From the NCBI GenBank assembly GCA_029204225.1, contig CM055109.1:6669982-6733981 (forward strand): a stretch of DNA of 64,000 nucleotides, in the 5' to 3' direction. The first letter of the stretch is position 1, and each line of letters begins with the position of its first letter. A model generated the notes under the pieces. It was given only the letters and a program-made list of their open reading frames with translations, was not told where the DNA came from and ran no database searches. Of this stretch, positions 1 to 11,793 are shown one piece after another. This DNA is from Diphasiastrum complanatum (Eukaryota; Streptophyta; Lycopodiopsida; Lycopodiales; Lycopodiaceae). The translations under genes were made by a program, and so were the position numbers.

Positions 1-1331
1 CGAGGAAATTATTGTACAAGGAAAAGTCCTTGCTTCTATGTTAGGCATATTTGCTTGTAAAAAAAAACTTTTTCTTGGAAGAAGCCTACAAGGTTACACA
101 TGTGTGGGAGTTGGCTAGGACACCCTTTCATACATTTCATAACCACAGTTCCCAATCCACTTTTGTCATTCAAATGAGGACACACAAGAGATTTGTTCTA
201 AGCTCAAAAGCATAGGAAGTTTTGATAAAGTTTGTTGTACAAGGATGGCCCCTTTAGGAATCGAGGATGGAGAACTTGCTCAAGTATCGAGGTGATGGTG
301 GTGTTCCGTAAATTGAGACAGATCTTGGAGCATACCGAGATACTCATGAGTAGCAAGTGCCAACGATCTCAATACGAAGGGAGAAGGACCAGCTTTCACT
401 TCTTCAAAAACTAGTTGTTGTTCCTTTTTACTTTTTTACACATCACTTATCTTGAATGCCATTTTTAGCTCCCTCTCTCCCTCATTCTAAGTGCTCCTCC
501 TCCTACCACTCAAGTATTGTCACCTTCTAATGTGATGCCTTGTACAATATTGCTCTCTATATGCTTTCTCATCTTACTCTCCCCTACCTTTTGTTCCTAC
601 CTTTCCCTGACTCATTGTGCTTTTTCTGATTCCTCTATCCACGTCACCTCCTATTGGATTCTCAACCATTGCTTTAGACTCTCATGGAAATATTTTGTTT
701 TTGTTTGGATAACATCGTAGAAAGAGGGCCGCTCAAGTTCTATGGGAACTCAAGCATGTGTAGGTTCAATAGAAAAGTCCCCTGGATTCAATCATTGAGG
801 ACGAGATTGAGGGCCATTAGAGGAGTTTTGATTTCCAAAAGACCCTTTAAGAATTCGTGCAAGATGTCTTTTTTATTATTAAAATATTATTACACTAATA
901 CTTTTGACTTGCCATAAGTTTTTAATCGTAGCTCAAAAGTATGTCATCTAACATATCATTGGAAAGCCCTTGTCAAGCACTTTCCGATGCATGAAACTTT
1001 GCTAAATTAAGACTTACTACTAAAAAGTTATGCCATTTTTAGTATGGAATCAAAATGTGGACTCAAAAAGTTACGTTACGTAGATTTCAAATTTGAGTGT
1101 TTTGATTGGTCCATGTGTAAGAAAAATTTGAGAAAAAATATAAAAAGAATCTTTACAAAGGGTTTTTTGGATTTAGAACTCCTCTAATATCCACTAGCAT
1201 AGAGTGTCTCAGGTACAATTACAACTAAGTACTATGCAAGCAATATCCAAGAAGATCCGAATATGCTCAATTGCAACTCATGCAAAAGGAAGCCTCAACA
1301 ACAAGGGACAACCAAGCTATGTAGATATATT
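1..1331. other. No recognisable gene
   Basis: AT-rich DNA left of element A. The only open frames are shorter than 80 codons, lack known motifs and overlap on the same strand. I see no LTR ends, primer site or conserved domain. It is probably old, decayed repeat sequence. Confidence 0.5.
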
Positions 1332-1974
1332 TGTGAAGGATTTCAGATCATTCAAGATCCAAGCCATGTCCCTGATCTTTGGTTACAAAAGAAGCAAACC
1401 AACAATCCTGCCAATGTAAAAAAATCAGCATCTACATACAAAATGAGATGCAAACTCTAAGAGGTACTGATCAAACATGAACCAAAACTTAAAAAATGGT
1501 TGATGTCCGTACAATTACAGTACCCTATTGTATTTCACACGTGTGTAATTGAAAATAGCAATAAATGATCATTCTACACATAGAATTGCAAGATAAGATC
1601 ATGAGAGTGCACCAATGAGTAGTAGAACCCAAAGAGGACCATGTATAATGATGAAATGAGAGAGAGAATAGAGAAGATGTGTCTCTCCACGAGTTACATC
1701 CTTTTATAGCAGGTCCAAACCCTATTTGGCCACTTGGCTTTCCCTCCAAAATGTAAACCCTACTATTTTTGGGTCTAGATTCAATGTACCCAAAATTCAA
1801 ATTTGAATCTCTCTCAAAGTTGACTACCAACTTTCCCACACTTTCAAAAAGTGTTTATTGAATGTATTTTAAACTAATATAACTTCAAAAAGTTTATCTC
1901 TAAGTCTAAAATGAGTTTTGGTCTCATATCGACAATTTACCAAAATATGACCAAACTTGTTGAAATCTCTCACA
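1332..1974 (-). repeat. 3' LTR of element A
   Basis: 643 bp beginning TGTGAAGGATTT and ending TCTCACA. It is followed on the right by CTCCCTCTTCAAC, a polypurine tract on the minus strand. The start matches the truncated right copy at 4303 and the LTR start at 22604. It carries the palindromic G-box TTCACACGTGTG near 1534. Confidence 0.8.
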
Positions 1975-1987
1975 CTCCCTCTTCAAC
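1975..1987 (-). promoter_or_regulatory. Polypurine tract of element A
   Basis: On the minus strand this reads GTTGAAGAGGGAG directly before the 3' LTR. It is the plus-strand primer site of LTR retrotransposons. The same tract lies beside the left LTR of element D. Confidence 0.75.
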
Positions 1988-3024
1988 TAGATTTGGCATA
2001 GTTTTAACCATACTACTTTGATCCAACTTTAGAATGATCTCCATCCTAAGTATAGATCTCCTTTCTAAGGTTCTAAAGCATCTTTCATAATTGATATAGA
2101 GAATAGTGTCCAAATTGGATGCTTCAATATTTCTTACATCAATTTTACTCATCAAGATATAACTAGAACATGAAGAACCAAATAGAATGTAAATGAAATG
2201 TTTCTCCATGCTTCAAAATTTGAACTCTCTGGAAAATCACAACAACCAAACAATAAATGTGAGTGATGACCATTTGCTTGCTTGTCTCCTCCAACATTGT
2301 CCTTTCTTGATATGTCTCCACCATAAAACTCCATGAATGAGCCTCCATCTTCATCTTGCCACAAGAAACCATCAAACCTTGGAAATCCATGAGTAGGTGA
2401 GTACATCAATGATGCAAATCCAGCACCACATGACTCCATAAACCAAATAGGTTGCACTAGTCCATCTTCAATATCTACTTGACACAAGAAAATGACCATG
2501 AACTCACTAAAAATTGACAATCCCCAAGTTTTGGCACCAAGTAACTCAACACTTGAGAACTTAGCCATGGACGAGTGACATAATGAATGGCCAATAGCTT
2601 CATTTCCATCAGAAAAACCATCCAAGAATGCTAGTACAACTCCAACATCAAAATGATGCTCACCAATGTACATAGTTTGACCATATCTTGACAATTTGCA
2701 CACATCCACATGAAATTGCTCAAACATGAGATAGAAGAAGTAAAGTAAGCTTGAACAACACTTCCTTGCTGCTCCTTTGATATTTCTTGAGTCTTCAATA
2801 AGCTCCAAAAATAGATCCATAAAATCTTTGCCAAATGACCTTCCTTTGATGCTCTTGACTAGCTCCAAATTGCCACCTTTTCTTTTGTCTTGTTGAAGCC
2901 CTTTGAGACCAACCTCTTGATCTTCCTCTTGGCCATCAGATTCATTGAACAAACTTTGTTTTCCAGATCCATTACTTGATTTTCCAGCATAAAAACCATG
3001 AGATCCACAATAAATGCATTTCAA
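1978..3024 (-). pseudogene. Chimeric C-terminal frame of element A
   Basis: The open frame starts just after a decayed Gag zinc knuckle (CIYCGSHGFY, later Cys lost) and runs about 290 codons; the tail continues in a second frame to about 1978. It aligns in order with the C-terminal half of the 1,030-residue protein of element D. Shared blocks include LVKSIK, DLFL, GAARKC, MESCGA, KIDVRN and MEIILKL. There is no protease, integrase or RT motif. The alignment across LVKSIK to GAARKC has almost no indels although the copies differ strongly, so the ancestor was probably coding here. Function unknown. Confidence 0.65.
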
Positions 3025-3705
3025 CTTAGACTTATCTTTCTTTTTGCCAAAAGAGGAAGTCTCACCTTGATCTTGTCCTTTTGACCAATTGCCTTTGCCT
3101 TGATGAACATAGTCTCCTCTTCATAATGAGATGTCGATGTAGATACACCTCCTCTTGATTGAAGCCTAAACTCCTCATTCACCAAGATCTCTTGCAAATC
3201 TACAATACTTGGCAAAGTCTTTTGAATAGCAAAACTTTGAACAAGATTAGCATGATCATCCAACAAGCCATTAAGTATAACTTGAACAAGTTCTACCTCC
3301 TTAATGCTTTCATCAATACATGCTAACTCATCATTGAATGCTTTAATCCTCAAAACTCTTCCTTCTTTTGCAACTTTGAAAGATTTGCCTTCTTAAAGTC
3401 AACACTCTAGATGTGGACTTGGATTCATAAAGCTTCCCAGGCCTCCAAAGATGATGTGCACTTACCAATCTCCTTGAGAAGCTCATTGGTAACATTCATC
3501 TTAATCATGTGTAGAGATTTCTTTGCTCTCTTTTCATACCTCACTTGATCTTGAGGTGCTTGAGGCCTCTCCCCCACACTTGCAACAATCTCCATCAACT
3601 CATTCATCTCCAATTAGGACTCCATCCTCACCTTCCAAGTAGAATAGTTTATTGAGGTAAGCCTATCATTGCCTTCCAACATGAATCCACCACTTGTAGC
3701 TATGT
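2990..3705 (-). pseudogene. Copia Gag (UBN2-type) remnant of element A
   Basis: Pieces at 3425-3613 and 3021-3353 encode typical plant copia Gag blocks: ALHMIKMNVTNELLKE-like near the N-terminus, and VQVILNGLLDDHANLVQSFA with LPSIVDLQEIL further on. The expected start (ATG GCT ACA in relatives) reads ATA GCT ACA near 3703. There is an in-frame TAA before LEMNELMEIV near 3615, and frame breaks near 3360-3420. Gag would form the particle that packages the RNA. This copy is dead. Confidence 0.85.
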
Positions 3706-4290
3706 TGCAATGACCTGATCATCTTCTTTTAATTTATTCCAATGCACAAAGCACTCTCTTGAATGTCAACAAATTAACTCAAGAAGAAATCACAAAGATA
3801 TGGAACCTCTCAAATCTTGTCTAGCACTTCTAACTAGAAAATCAACACATAGAATAATGAAATCTTGATCAACCTATGATCTATACTCAATCTAATTCTT
3901 AACACTTACTAAGATTGAAACACACTCAAATGAAGTTCTGTAACCTCACAAACTAGATATCCAATCATAATTATGGTTTTGACAAAATCACAAAAAATGA
4001 GAATATCTCAAATTCTACATGCAATTTCTGAAAACTTGATATATCTTCTTGTAGCCTCCAATGAGACCTTCATAATGCAACAAAATTCATCTAATTCTAG
4101 TAAACCAGGTGTGAAATTGGAATTTATCAAGTATATAGCCCTATATTGAGTTTTGACCTACAAAAGATCAATTCTACATATGCAAAAATGCTGATGTCCG
4201 AGTAGAGATCAATCTAGCATGCTCTAGCATTGGTAGCTCCTCCAAATCCTTGCTAAAGATGGCTGATACTTTCATAACCTGAAACACAAT

Positions 4291-4335
4291 AGCTCTTATA
4301 CATGTGAAAGATTCATATCATTCAAGATCCAATCC
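4291..4335 (-). repeat. Degenerate primer site and truncated 5' LTR of element A
   Basis: GCTCTTATACA next to TGTGAAAGATTCATATCATT at 4303 corresponds to the copia primer site (GCTCTGATACCA on this strand in intact elements) and the first bases of the LTR. Similarity to the 1332 LTR fades after about 4335. Confidence 0.6.
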
Positions 4336-5398
4336 GGCATGAATCATGTCTAATTAAGAAATTTGCCATGAGAAAAGATAAACCATGAGAATGATAAAGC
4401 AGTTTAGAATATGGAATCCTTAGCAAACCACACATCCGAGATTATTAGATGAAAGTCATCACATGAATTAAAATCAAACTTTTGTGAGTCATTCTTTTTA
4501 TCCACAAATGTCATATTTACATCTAAGATTACATTTAATTCATCTCATGGTTCATGATTCATTTAAATGATACATCACATGATATAATCTTTGTCATAAT
4601 TAATGACATACAACAAGCACTACAAGAAAGCAGAGGCTTGCTAATGCTACTTTGGAGCATTTTCATATTTAGAGATAACCAAGAAAATGGGCGCAAGTGC
4701 AGTCAAGTGTGTGAGGCTTTTGGGCATTGACTAATGATGGTATATACCTCGAAAATATTATTGACATAATTTTTGAAATTAGCACATTTATTCAACAAAT
4801 ATTTCGAGATATATATCGTCATTGTTGATCAATTGCAGCCCTAGTATAAGCCTTGGTATACTACAAAATTGATTCTGAATAGCTTTTCATAGACATATAT
4901 ATGCTTATCAACACATGAAATTTGATTATATATCAACAATGCAGGCCATTTATACAAGTGAAAACCAAAATGTAATAATATAGTGCACAACTGTCAAACT
5001 TGGTAAAGCCCGCTATCTCTCATATATCAATCCATGGGTTAGTGTCCAATTAATATAATGAAGAATCTTCTTCGTTGCTTTCCAATGAGTCTCCCAAGGT
5101 GTAGGCATGAATTGACTCACAACACTAACATGACGACCAAAAAAAGGAAAAATGACATGGAGACCCATTTTTTTTCAATTTTTTATATTTTTTTAAAAAG
5201 TATCCAGATTTTAAATACTTCAAATAAATATATTTTAATGTTAAAAAAATGTTGTATTTTGCAAGAAAATAATTCAAGCTACAAAAATTTAGTCAATAGA
5301 TTTTCATAAATAACTTAAAATTAGCTTTTATGAAATAATAATACTATTCAAAATAAAATCATTAGATACACAACCACTAAAATAACTAAAAGATATTT
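4336..5398. other. Intergenic, with a CACTA-like end motif
   Basis: No gene is visible. CACTACAAGAAA at 4618-4629 equals the typical terminal sequence of plant CACTA transposons, but I could not find a partner terminus or 3-bp target duplication. The rest is AT-rich sequence. Confidence 0.4.
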
Positions 5399-7736
5399 TT
5401 TGCTTAGTAAAAGCATGGTTGATCATCGACACTTTTGGGAAGGTAGGTTTCTAATGGATCCTCCTCCACAATGGTCTCATCTCGTGCTAATCTCTCCTTG
5501 TCCCTTTTTTCTGCTTTTGCCTTCAGAATATGTCTCTTGAATTGCTCTGGAAGGACTTTGTTTTTCTTATCTTCGGGAGACGAAAAAAGAAAAAATTATG
5601 CTTAGCATGGGAGACATAAAATATAAAATAGAATAGGAGACTTAAAATATCAAAAAGAAATAATTAAATAAAGAAAAAATTATGCTTAGCATAGGAGACA
5701 TAAAATATAAAAAAGAAACAATTAATAAGTACCTATGCTAAGCATGGGTGAAATAAATACCATGTCTCTAAACAAAATCAGAAATGGACTTAAAGATTCA
5801 TTTCGGCTGCTCAGAGGAAGCCTCTGGCACTCTTCGAAATCTTGACAATTTAACCCTGTTACAAGGGCTTCTTGAACTTTCATAAATAATTTATGACTAC
5901 ATTTAAAAAGTATAATTGTTAAAAATTCAACAAAATCATGAAAATCACTTTATTACAAAAAGTAACATGAAAATAAATATTTAGATTATGACTATTACCT
6001 TTGAAATTTGTTTCTCATTTTTGTCAAAGAAAGTTGACCATCGGCAACTCTCACACTTATTATTAATTTTGAAGAGCTAGTCCCTTGCATGTTCTTCCAC
6101 TCTGATATTCTCATTTCTATAGGGATTGGCTTCAGAGTTTGAGTGCTGACAACTTTTTTCTTTGACTTTGAGACACCTTGAGCAGGTTGGCCTTTTATTT
6201 GAAAAGTTTTCCATTTGTCAAAAAATTTATCAACAAGGGCCCACACCTAAAATTAAAAAAATAAAAAATTATTTGATAAGAAATTTAGGGAGTATTAAAA
6301 TTGAGTTTAAAATTTTAGTTTGATAAAAATAATTTAAAAGGATTATAACATATATTATGACCAAAGCATTCCATGATGAGCATAACAAAAAAAAATTACC
6401 TAGCCACTGCGAAAAGCAAGCTGAAAAAAATTATCATATTTTGTAAGGCTCTACGTAAGATTTTTTGAATCAAAAGGCAGGCATGTCTCTTGAGCACACA
6501 GTGCTTTCAGCTCTAGTTGATTCACATCTCCTGCTTTGGAGACTCTCGTGTATTCTTTGTAAAAGAATCAGATTCTTTGTATGACGGTCATTTTCATCCA
6601 ATAACCTCGATCAATGTTATGGTCCCAAGCCAATAATTTGGTTTCTTCCACTGTCAAGCCAACAAATGCAATTGCACTCACAGTTCGAACGGATGGAATA
6701 TGAGGATACTCTTGAGATAACTGTTTTCGGACTTGTAAATTGTGTATGCCCCCAAGAACAAAAAAATGATATGAATCTAATAAAGAAAAATCAAAATTTG
6801 GAACATCGTTGCATTTGTTGGGATCAACCAAAACAACAAAATGAGTAACTATGACATGTGTATGATCTTTAAATTTTATTTTTAAGTTATGTACATGTGT
6901 TTCATTTGGTTCTCTTACTTCCATTGGCTTGTCTCCTGTTATTGGGTCTATAGGTGGCCTATCACACTGATTATATCTACAAAGTTGTTTCTTTAAATTT
7001 TTTTGTTTATGAATATCTTCCCTTAATTTAGCAAGTTCAGAGCTATCTTGTAAGGGGCGGATGGAGGCACCAGGTAAAGACATCGACGGTTCGGTCGCGG
7101 CTTTCTTGCTTTCAGCAGATGGAATGCACTTCTGGCGATGTGTAGCCATGGTCTTTGGGCGTGACTTGGGTCTAGTGGGAGAGGACTCAAAAAATATTAT
7201 GAGATCTTTTTTTTTTGGAGATGAGGGATAGCTACAATATCATCCTCAACGTTTTCAGATATTGGCTTTGTGACTTGAGCAGTGGTAGAAGCAGGCTTGC
7301 GAGGTCCAATAGATACACCTTTTGAACTCCGTAATGAGTAGACCGGATATTTCCCCTCAACAATAGCAACTAGAACCATTTTTAAACATTGCTTCATGCT
7401 CTGGACAGAGACAAAAAAACAAGTTTAAAATATAATGAGTAGAGGCATTTGTACTGGCTATGCTCACAAAACATGACAACTCAATTTACAAAAAGGTTTT
7501 TTACTTAAAAGTTCATAGAATTTTATATTTAGTAACCACTATGCTAAGCATGGAACAAATGTAAACATACATGAATAAAAATATGTTTTATAATTACACA
7601 CCAAAGTAACTAGAGCTTTATCAAAATAGGCTTTGATGGCCTCATCCTGGCAAAGTCGAATCTTTATCATAGTCTCGCTCAAAATGAAAATAGAACGAGA
7701 CTTATCCGTCTCCTTTACAAGCACGTTCACAAAACC
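5399..7736 (-). pseudogene. Multi-exon gene relic with ParB-like segment
   Basis: At least five exons can be followed on the minus strand. They are 7602-7736 (donor TTTG|GTGTGTAA), 6401-7402 (acceptor CTGTCCAG at 7403), 5999-6247, about 5733-5870, and 5399-5577 ending in PCFY and a stop. The long exon contains HFFVLGGIHNLQVRKQL and later FVGLTVEETKLLAWDHN. This pattern resembles the ParB/sulfiredoxin-like fold, in which a GG.H..A motif follows a beta strand. The last exon is very basic and acidic (KAKAEKRDKERLARDE). Lesions: a frameshift in the A-run near 7209, a frameshift at about 6567, and an in-frame TAG near 6450. The 5' end is cut off by the LTR at 7737. The last exon recurs at 44655-44808, so the gene is repeated. 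Function not known; the ParB-like reading is from motif shape only. Confidence 0.5.
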
Positions 7737-8391
7737 TGTGAAAATTGTCAACATTTTCTAGCTAGTTTGAGGCCTAAATTGGCAAGTTTTGTACATAGTT
7801 TTGGATCTGACCTTTCACACGTGTGAAAGAGGCCTAGATACTTTATTTTAGTATATATTTTATATTGAAGAAGTCCCAAACTTTAGGACCTTCGAAATGA
7901 CACCAAAATCATGTTATTCGAACATATAGGCCAAAATTGACTATTTTAGGCTACTGGTGCTCTAAAATTGGGTCCTAAGTTTTAGAGAGATGAGAGAGAC
8001 TCATCTCTCTCACCTATATTAGGCTGAAATTCGTGGAGAACAGGTTGGAGAAACTTATTGTATTGTTGAGAGAGATCAATAGATCATTGTCATATTTTCT
8101 TCCTCCATTGAGAGCATTGCTTTGTGTATTGTCTTCAAGCTATTGTGTATGATCTTAGGAGATTTCCAAAAGTGGTATGCTGCTATAGTAAGGCCTGTTT
8201 ACTGTTATTTTTGGCTGCCATCAGTACATTTTATTAGTTTCTTTTGTCTCTTGAATGCTTTGTCAAGTTCATGTGTATCAAAGGTAGCATTAGGATGCTT
8301 TGCCATTTCTAGCTTTTGTAGCTTGTTGTGCAAAGATCTTAGCCAAGTATTTTGGGAGTTTGGATCCATTCAAGATTCACTTTTTTTCACA
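7737..8391 (+). repeat. 5' LTR of element B
   Basis: 655 bp, TGTGAAAATTGTC to TTTTTTCACA. It is recognisably the same LTR as the reverse complement of 51889-52535. It contains the 18-bp palindrome CTTTCACACGTGTGAAAG (7812-7829) and a CT/GA-rich stretch near the likely transcription start. It is followed at once by the primer site. Confidence 0.85.
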
Positions 8392-8403
8392 TGGTATTAG
8401 AGG
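8392..8403 (+). promoter_or_regulatory. tRNA-iMet primer binding site (degenerate)
   Basis: TGGTATTAGAGG abuts the LTR. It differs at two positions from the usual copia site TGGTATCAGAGC. Confidence 0.8.
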
Positions 8404-9539
8404 TAGTTGGCTGATATTTTTAGTAAGATTTTCATTTATGGTGATATTTGGATGTTTGATCAAGTTCTAGCATGATTATGCATTGCACTGTTGATCAAAT
8501 CTTACTAACCTTTGTTTTGTGATTTGAACTTGTGGATCAAAAGCATATTTTAGGTCTATTGAAGATCAGAGGCTGAGAAGAAGCTATTTTGGATCAGATC
8601 ATAACAACTAATCATTTGGTGATTGTGAGGCTTGTGCATATTCAATACTAGCAATGTTCTGTTTAATCTATTGTTGACAATCTCCACTTCTGTGGATGAA
8701 CACTCTCCTTTGTGGATGAAAGATCTCCTTAAGTGGATGAACCTTATCCTTAAATGGATGACAAATACTCTTTGAGTGATTTTGTATTTCTCCAAAAGGC
8801 TAAGCAAAGCTCCCACTTGGATGAAAGATCCCCTTTTGGGTGAACAGATTGTCAGCAATCTTTTGCATAAATTTTGGTGTACTTTGTTGAGCATGTAAGT
8901 AACTCTCCTTATGTAATTTGATTGGAGCATTTTCTAAAAGGTCTTAACCATTATGCAAATGTGTTTTCATATTCTTATCAGGTTGAGGAACATTCTCATG
9001 TGAAGTGATCTTAGATCTACATCTAAACATCAAGATTTGACAAGCTAGTGAAGCTAGTCTTGTGATTCACTAAGTGTGCTCTTTCATATCATTTGCTGGA
9101 GTTTATAAAATTTTAGAGGTGCGGTTTACATGTGGTTTTACAGGTTGAATCAATATCTTAGTGTGTTGATCATATGTTAATCAAGTTTGTTCAATTCTAG
9201 GTATTCTTGGCAGCCTAGTCTTGTGTATTTTCTAAGAATGCAAGTAACTCTTCACATCATAACTTGATTTGGTCACTTGCTGGAAAGTTTGAGAGCTTAA
9301 GCAAGAGTGTGTTCAGGTTGGTTTGAGTTTGTAATCCATTCTTAGTGTGTGCAAAGTGTGTGAAAAGTGTTGCATGTGTTTCAATCTTCCTTCCTATGCT
9401 TGGAAACCAGCCTGGTTCAAGATAGAAGTGTTTTAGGGACCTCGATCTTCTGAGATCTCCTTATCCATCATTTGTTGAGAGGAAAGTGAGTGCTAGGTGC
9501 ATTAGGACAGAGCCTAAAAGTTGAAGAATCATTATATTC
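8404..9539 (+). other. Untranslated leader of element B
   Basis: About 1.1 kb between the primer site and gag. It aligns in reverse with 50717-51876 of element D, including the CTCTGATCTTCAATAGACCT-like part and the repeated GTGGATGAA(A/C) segments around 8700-8830. No coding frame is conserved. Confidence 0.7.
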
Positions 9540-10916
9540 ATGGCTTCCAATGGTAGGATCATGTTAGAAACTAATGATAGGTCAAGTTAATCAAACTACT
9601 CTACTTGGAAAGTGAGGATGGAGTCCTTACTTGAGTTGAATGAACTCATGGACATAGTTGTAGGAACTAAAGAGAGACCACCCACAGTTCAAGAGCAACA
9701 GAGGTTTGATAAGAAGGCTAAAAGGGCTCTTCATATCATTAAAATGAATGTTACCAATGAACTTCTCAAGGAAGTTGGTAAAAGTCAAAGTGCAAGTGAG
9801 GCATGGAATGCCTTGAAGAAGCTCTTTGAATCAAAGTCCACATCTAGGGTATTGACTCTAAGGAGGCAAATGTTTTCTAGTAGGCAAAGAGAGGGTGAAA
9901 GTGCTCATGCATTTGTCTTGAGGGTTAAGTCCTTAAGTGATGATCTAGCATTCATTGATGAAAGCATAAAAGATGGTGAAATAGTCCAGGTCATGTTGAA
10001 TGGTTTGCTAGATGAACATGCTAACCTTGTGCAAAGTTTTGCCATTCAAAGAGTCTTGCCAAGTGTGGTTGACTTGCAAGAAATATTATTGGCTGAAGAA
10101 CATAGGTTGCAATCAAAGCTTGATGGTGCATCCTTGCAAGGTGGAGGTGAAGAGGCTTTTTTCACAAAAGGCAAAGTCAAAGGCAAAAGTAAAGGCAAAG
10201 GGAAATGGTCCAAAGGTGGTAACTCGGATCATGATGATCACTCTTCCTCCTCCTCTTCTAATTCTTTTAGAAAGAAAGATAAGTCAAAGTTCAAGTGCTT
10301 TTATTGTGGGATAAAAGGTCATTTTGCAAATGAATGTCATAAGAAGCAAAGTAATGAAGGTAGCAAGCAAAACAACTTTTGTACTTCTAATGAGGATCTA
10401 GATTCTTGTGATTCTCTCATGATGTGTTCTTCAAGTCTAATGTCAAGTGGAAGTGACAAGGATTCATGGTGGATAGATAGTGGATCTAGTTCACACAAGG
10501 CTAGTCACAAGGAGTTCTTTACTTCTTTGATCTCTTATGTTGGAACCAAGAAAGTGGTTCACATGCCAAATGGCGGTGAGTGTAAGATCAAAGGTATTGG
10601 CTCAATTCCTATTTGCCTTTCTACTAATAGGAATGCAAGGCTTGACGGTGTTCTTTACATTCCTTCACTTTCAAGGAATCTATTAAGTGTTGGTCAAATG
10701 TTAAAGAAAGGGTACAAGACAAAGTTTGTTGGGGACGTTTGCTTCAATACTAAGGGAGATTTCTTGAGTGCTAGGGGAAATAGACAAGGTAGACTTTACA
10801 AGCTTGATGCATTTGTTATGTCTAACAAGAGGAATGAAATGGAAGTTGGTGGTTCTCTCAAATTTCAAAAGTCAATTCCTAGCATCAATAAGATTGGTAG
10901 ATCTTATGCAAAGTAA
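9540..10916 (+). pseudogene. Copia Gag-protease of element B
   Basis: The true start is the ATG at 9540 (ATGGCTTCCAATGG, as in element D). Codon 17 is TAA (9588-9590), so the visible open frame begins 24 codons later at 9612. Order: UBN2-type Gag (MIKMNVTNELLKEVGKSQ, VLTLRRQMF, VMLNGLLDEHANLVQSFA), a basic linker, zinc knuckle CFYCGIKGHFANEC (about 10303-10344), then an aspartic protease with WWIDSGSSSH (DSG catalytic triad) and the flap-like LDGVLYIPSLSRNLLSVGQM. The frame stops after GRSYAK, just before the conserved ARSRLRSN junction. The protease would cut Gag, and element D lacks it. One nonsense codon early, otherwise well preserved. Confidence 0.9.
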
Positions 10917-11515
10917 AGAGCTTTCTTATGCTAGATCTAGGTTGAGATCTAATAAGCTTCTTGGAGATAGTTATTGTTGTGCTAACTTGACAACTTTTGG
11001 TGAATCTATGATCAATGTTTTGGATCCATTGGATCTTGAAGATGGACTAGTGCTACCTACTAGTCAAATGGAGTCATGTGGTGCTAAATTAGTATCATGT
11101 TTGAACTCTTCTACTCATAGATTTCCAAGTCTTGGTGGCTCTTCAATGGAACTACATGGCAAGTGCAAAAATGGAAAAGGTAAAAAGAGAGCTAACTTTA
11201 TCAATGGAGGTGATGAAAGTCTTCTTTGGAAATGGTTGTTGCTAACGACTTATTTACTCATTTGAAAAAAGATGGTGCTTTGAGCATGTTTGAAGAAAAA
11301 GGTCCTTCTGGATCTTTATGTGATGAGTCCAAGAAAGTCATTTGTGCAACAAGTGGTGTCACATGTATCCATTAAGAAAGTAGATCAAAAGGTTCTATCA
11401 TGAGACTTGGTGAGGAAGGTCTCAAATCAAAAGGGAGAGATGAATGTGAAGTGTTCAAAGTAGGATGTATCTTGAATGATGCTTTTGTGAATGATAGTGA
11501 GGGTTCATTGATTTA
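10768..11515 (+). pseudogene. Shared non-Pol frame of element B (broken)
   Basis: After a frame change near 10913 the segment SYARSRLRSNKLLGDSYCC, MESCGAKL, GKCKNGKGK and FINGGDE follows. It matches residues about 267-390 of the element D protein. Later pieces (FKVGCILNDAFVND near 11453) match its middle part. Several frameshifts and stops separate them. The sequence leaves the family near 11515. Function unknown. Confidence 0.7.
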
Positions 11516-11554
11516 CCAACATTTTAAATTTTTCATTTATAAGACTACATGCCA

Positions 11555-11793
11555 TGTTGACAACACATACTGTGTAGAGTCGAGCCACGCATCTCGTAAT
11601 GGGGACCGTAATGCCATGCAGTGGTACTTTTTAAAAGAGAGACTATATATATGTACTCTTTTATCTCTTTTGTAAATACAGTTCATGAAGCATTCTCTTG
11701 GGTTGTGTAGTGATCTTTCCTTTAGTTTGTGAATGTGTCTGATGAATTTCTTGCTAAAGTAGCTAGTTATTTTTGTCAGTGAGATCCGTGACA
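11555..11793 (+). repeat. Short LTR of another copia element
   Basis: 239 bp starting TGTTGACAACACATAC and ending GATCCGTGACA, directly followed by a perfect primer site. An ACTATATATATG box lies near 11641, as expected for an LTR promoter. The start is inferred from the TG and is less certain than the end. No partner LTR is in the window. Confidence 0.6.

Larger units (their letters stand above)
1332..4335 (-). mobile_element. Element A: pol-less Ty1/copia derivative
   Basis: The element reads right to left. It has a complete 3' LTR on the left (1332-1974), a polypurine tract next to it, a chimeric reading frame (about 1980-3024), a decayed gag (about 3000-3705), a leader, and a 5' LTR cut off after about 33 bases (from 4303). 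Gag is followed directly by the frame shared with elements B, C and D. No integrase, RT or RNase H is present. The LTR family resembles that of the integrase-bearing copia element at 19972-23224. The insertion is old: the Gag start codon is lost and there are in-frame stops. Confidence 0.8.
7737..11515 (+). mobile_element. Element B: pol-less copia derivative with protease
   Basis: Same family as element D in the opposite orientation. It has a 5' LTR (7737-8391), a primer site, a leader of about 1.1 kb alignable to the leader of D, gag plus retropepsin, then the shared non-Pol frame. The right part is lost near 11515, before a different LTR at 11555. The left LTR sits in an exon of the ParB-like gene. 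The matching target duplication cannot be checked because the 3' end is missing. Confidence 0.8.

Noticed and set aside
4618-4629. CACTACAAGAAA as the end of a CACTA transposon
   Set aside because: No inverted partner end or 3-bp target duplication was found in the window, so it is noted but not called an element.
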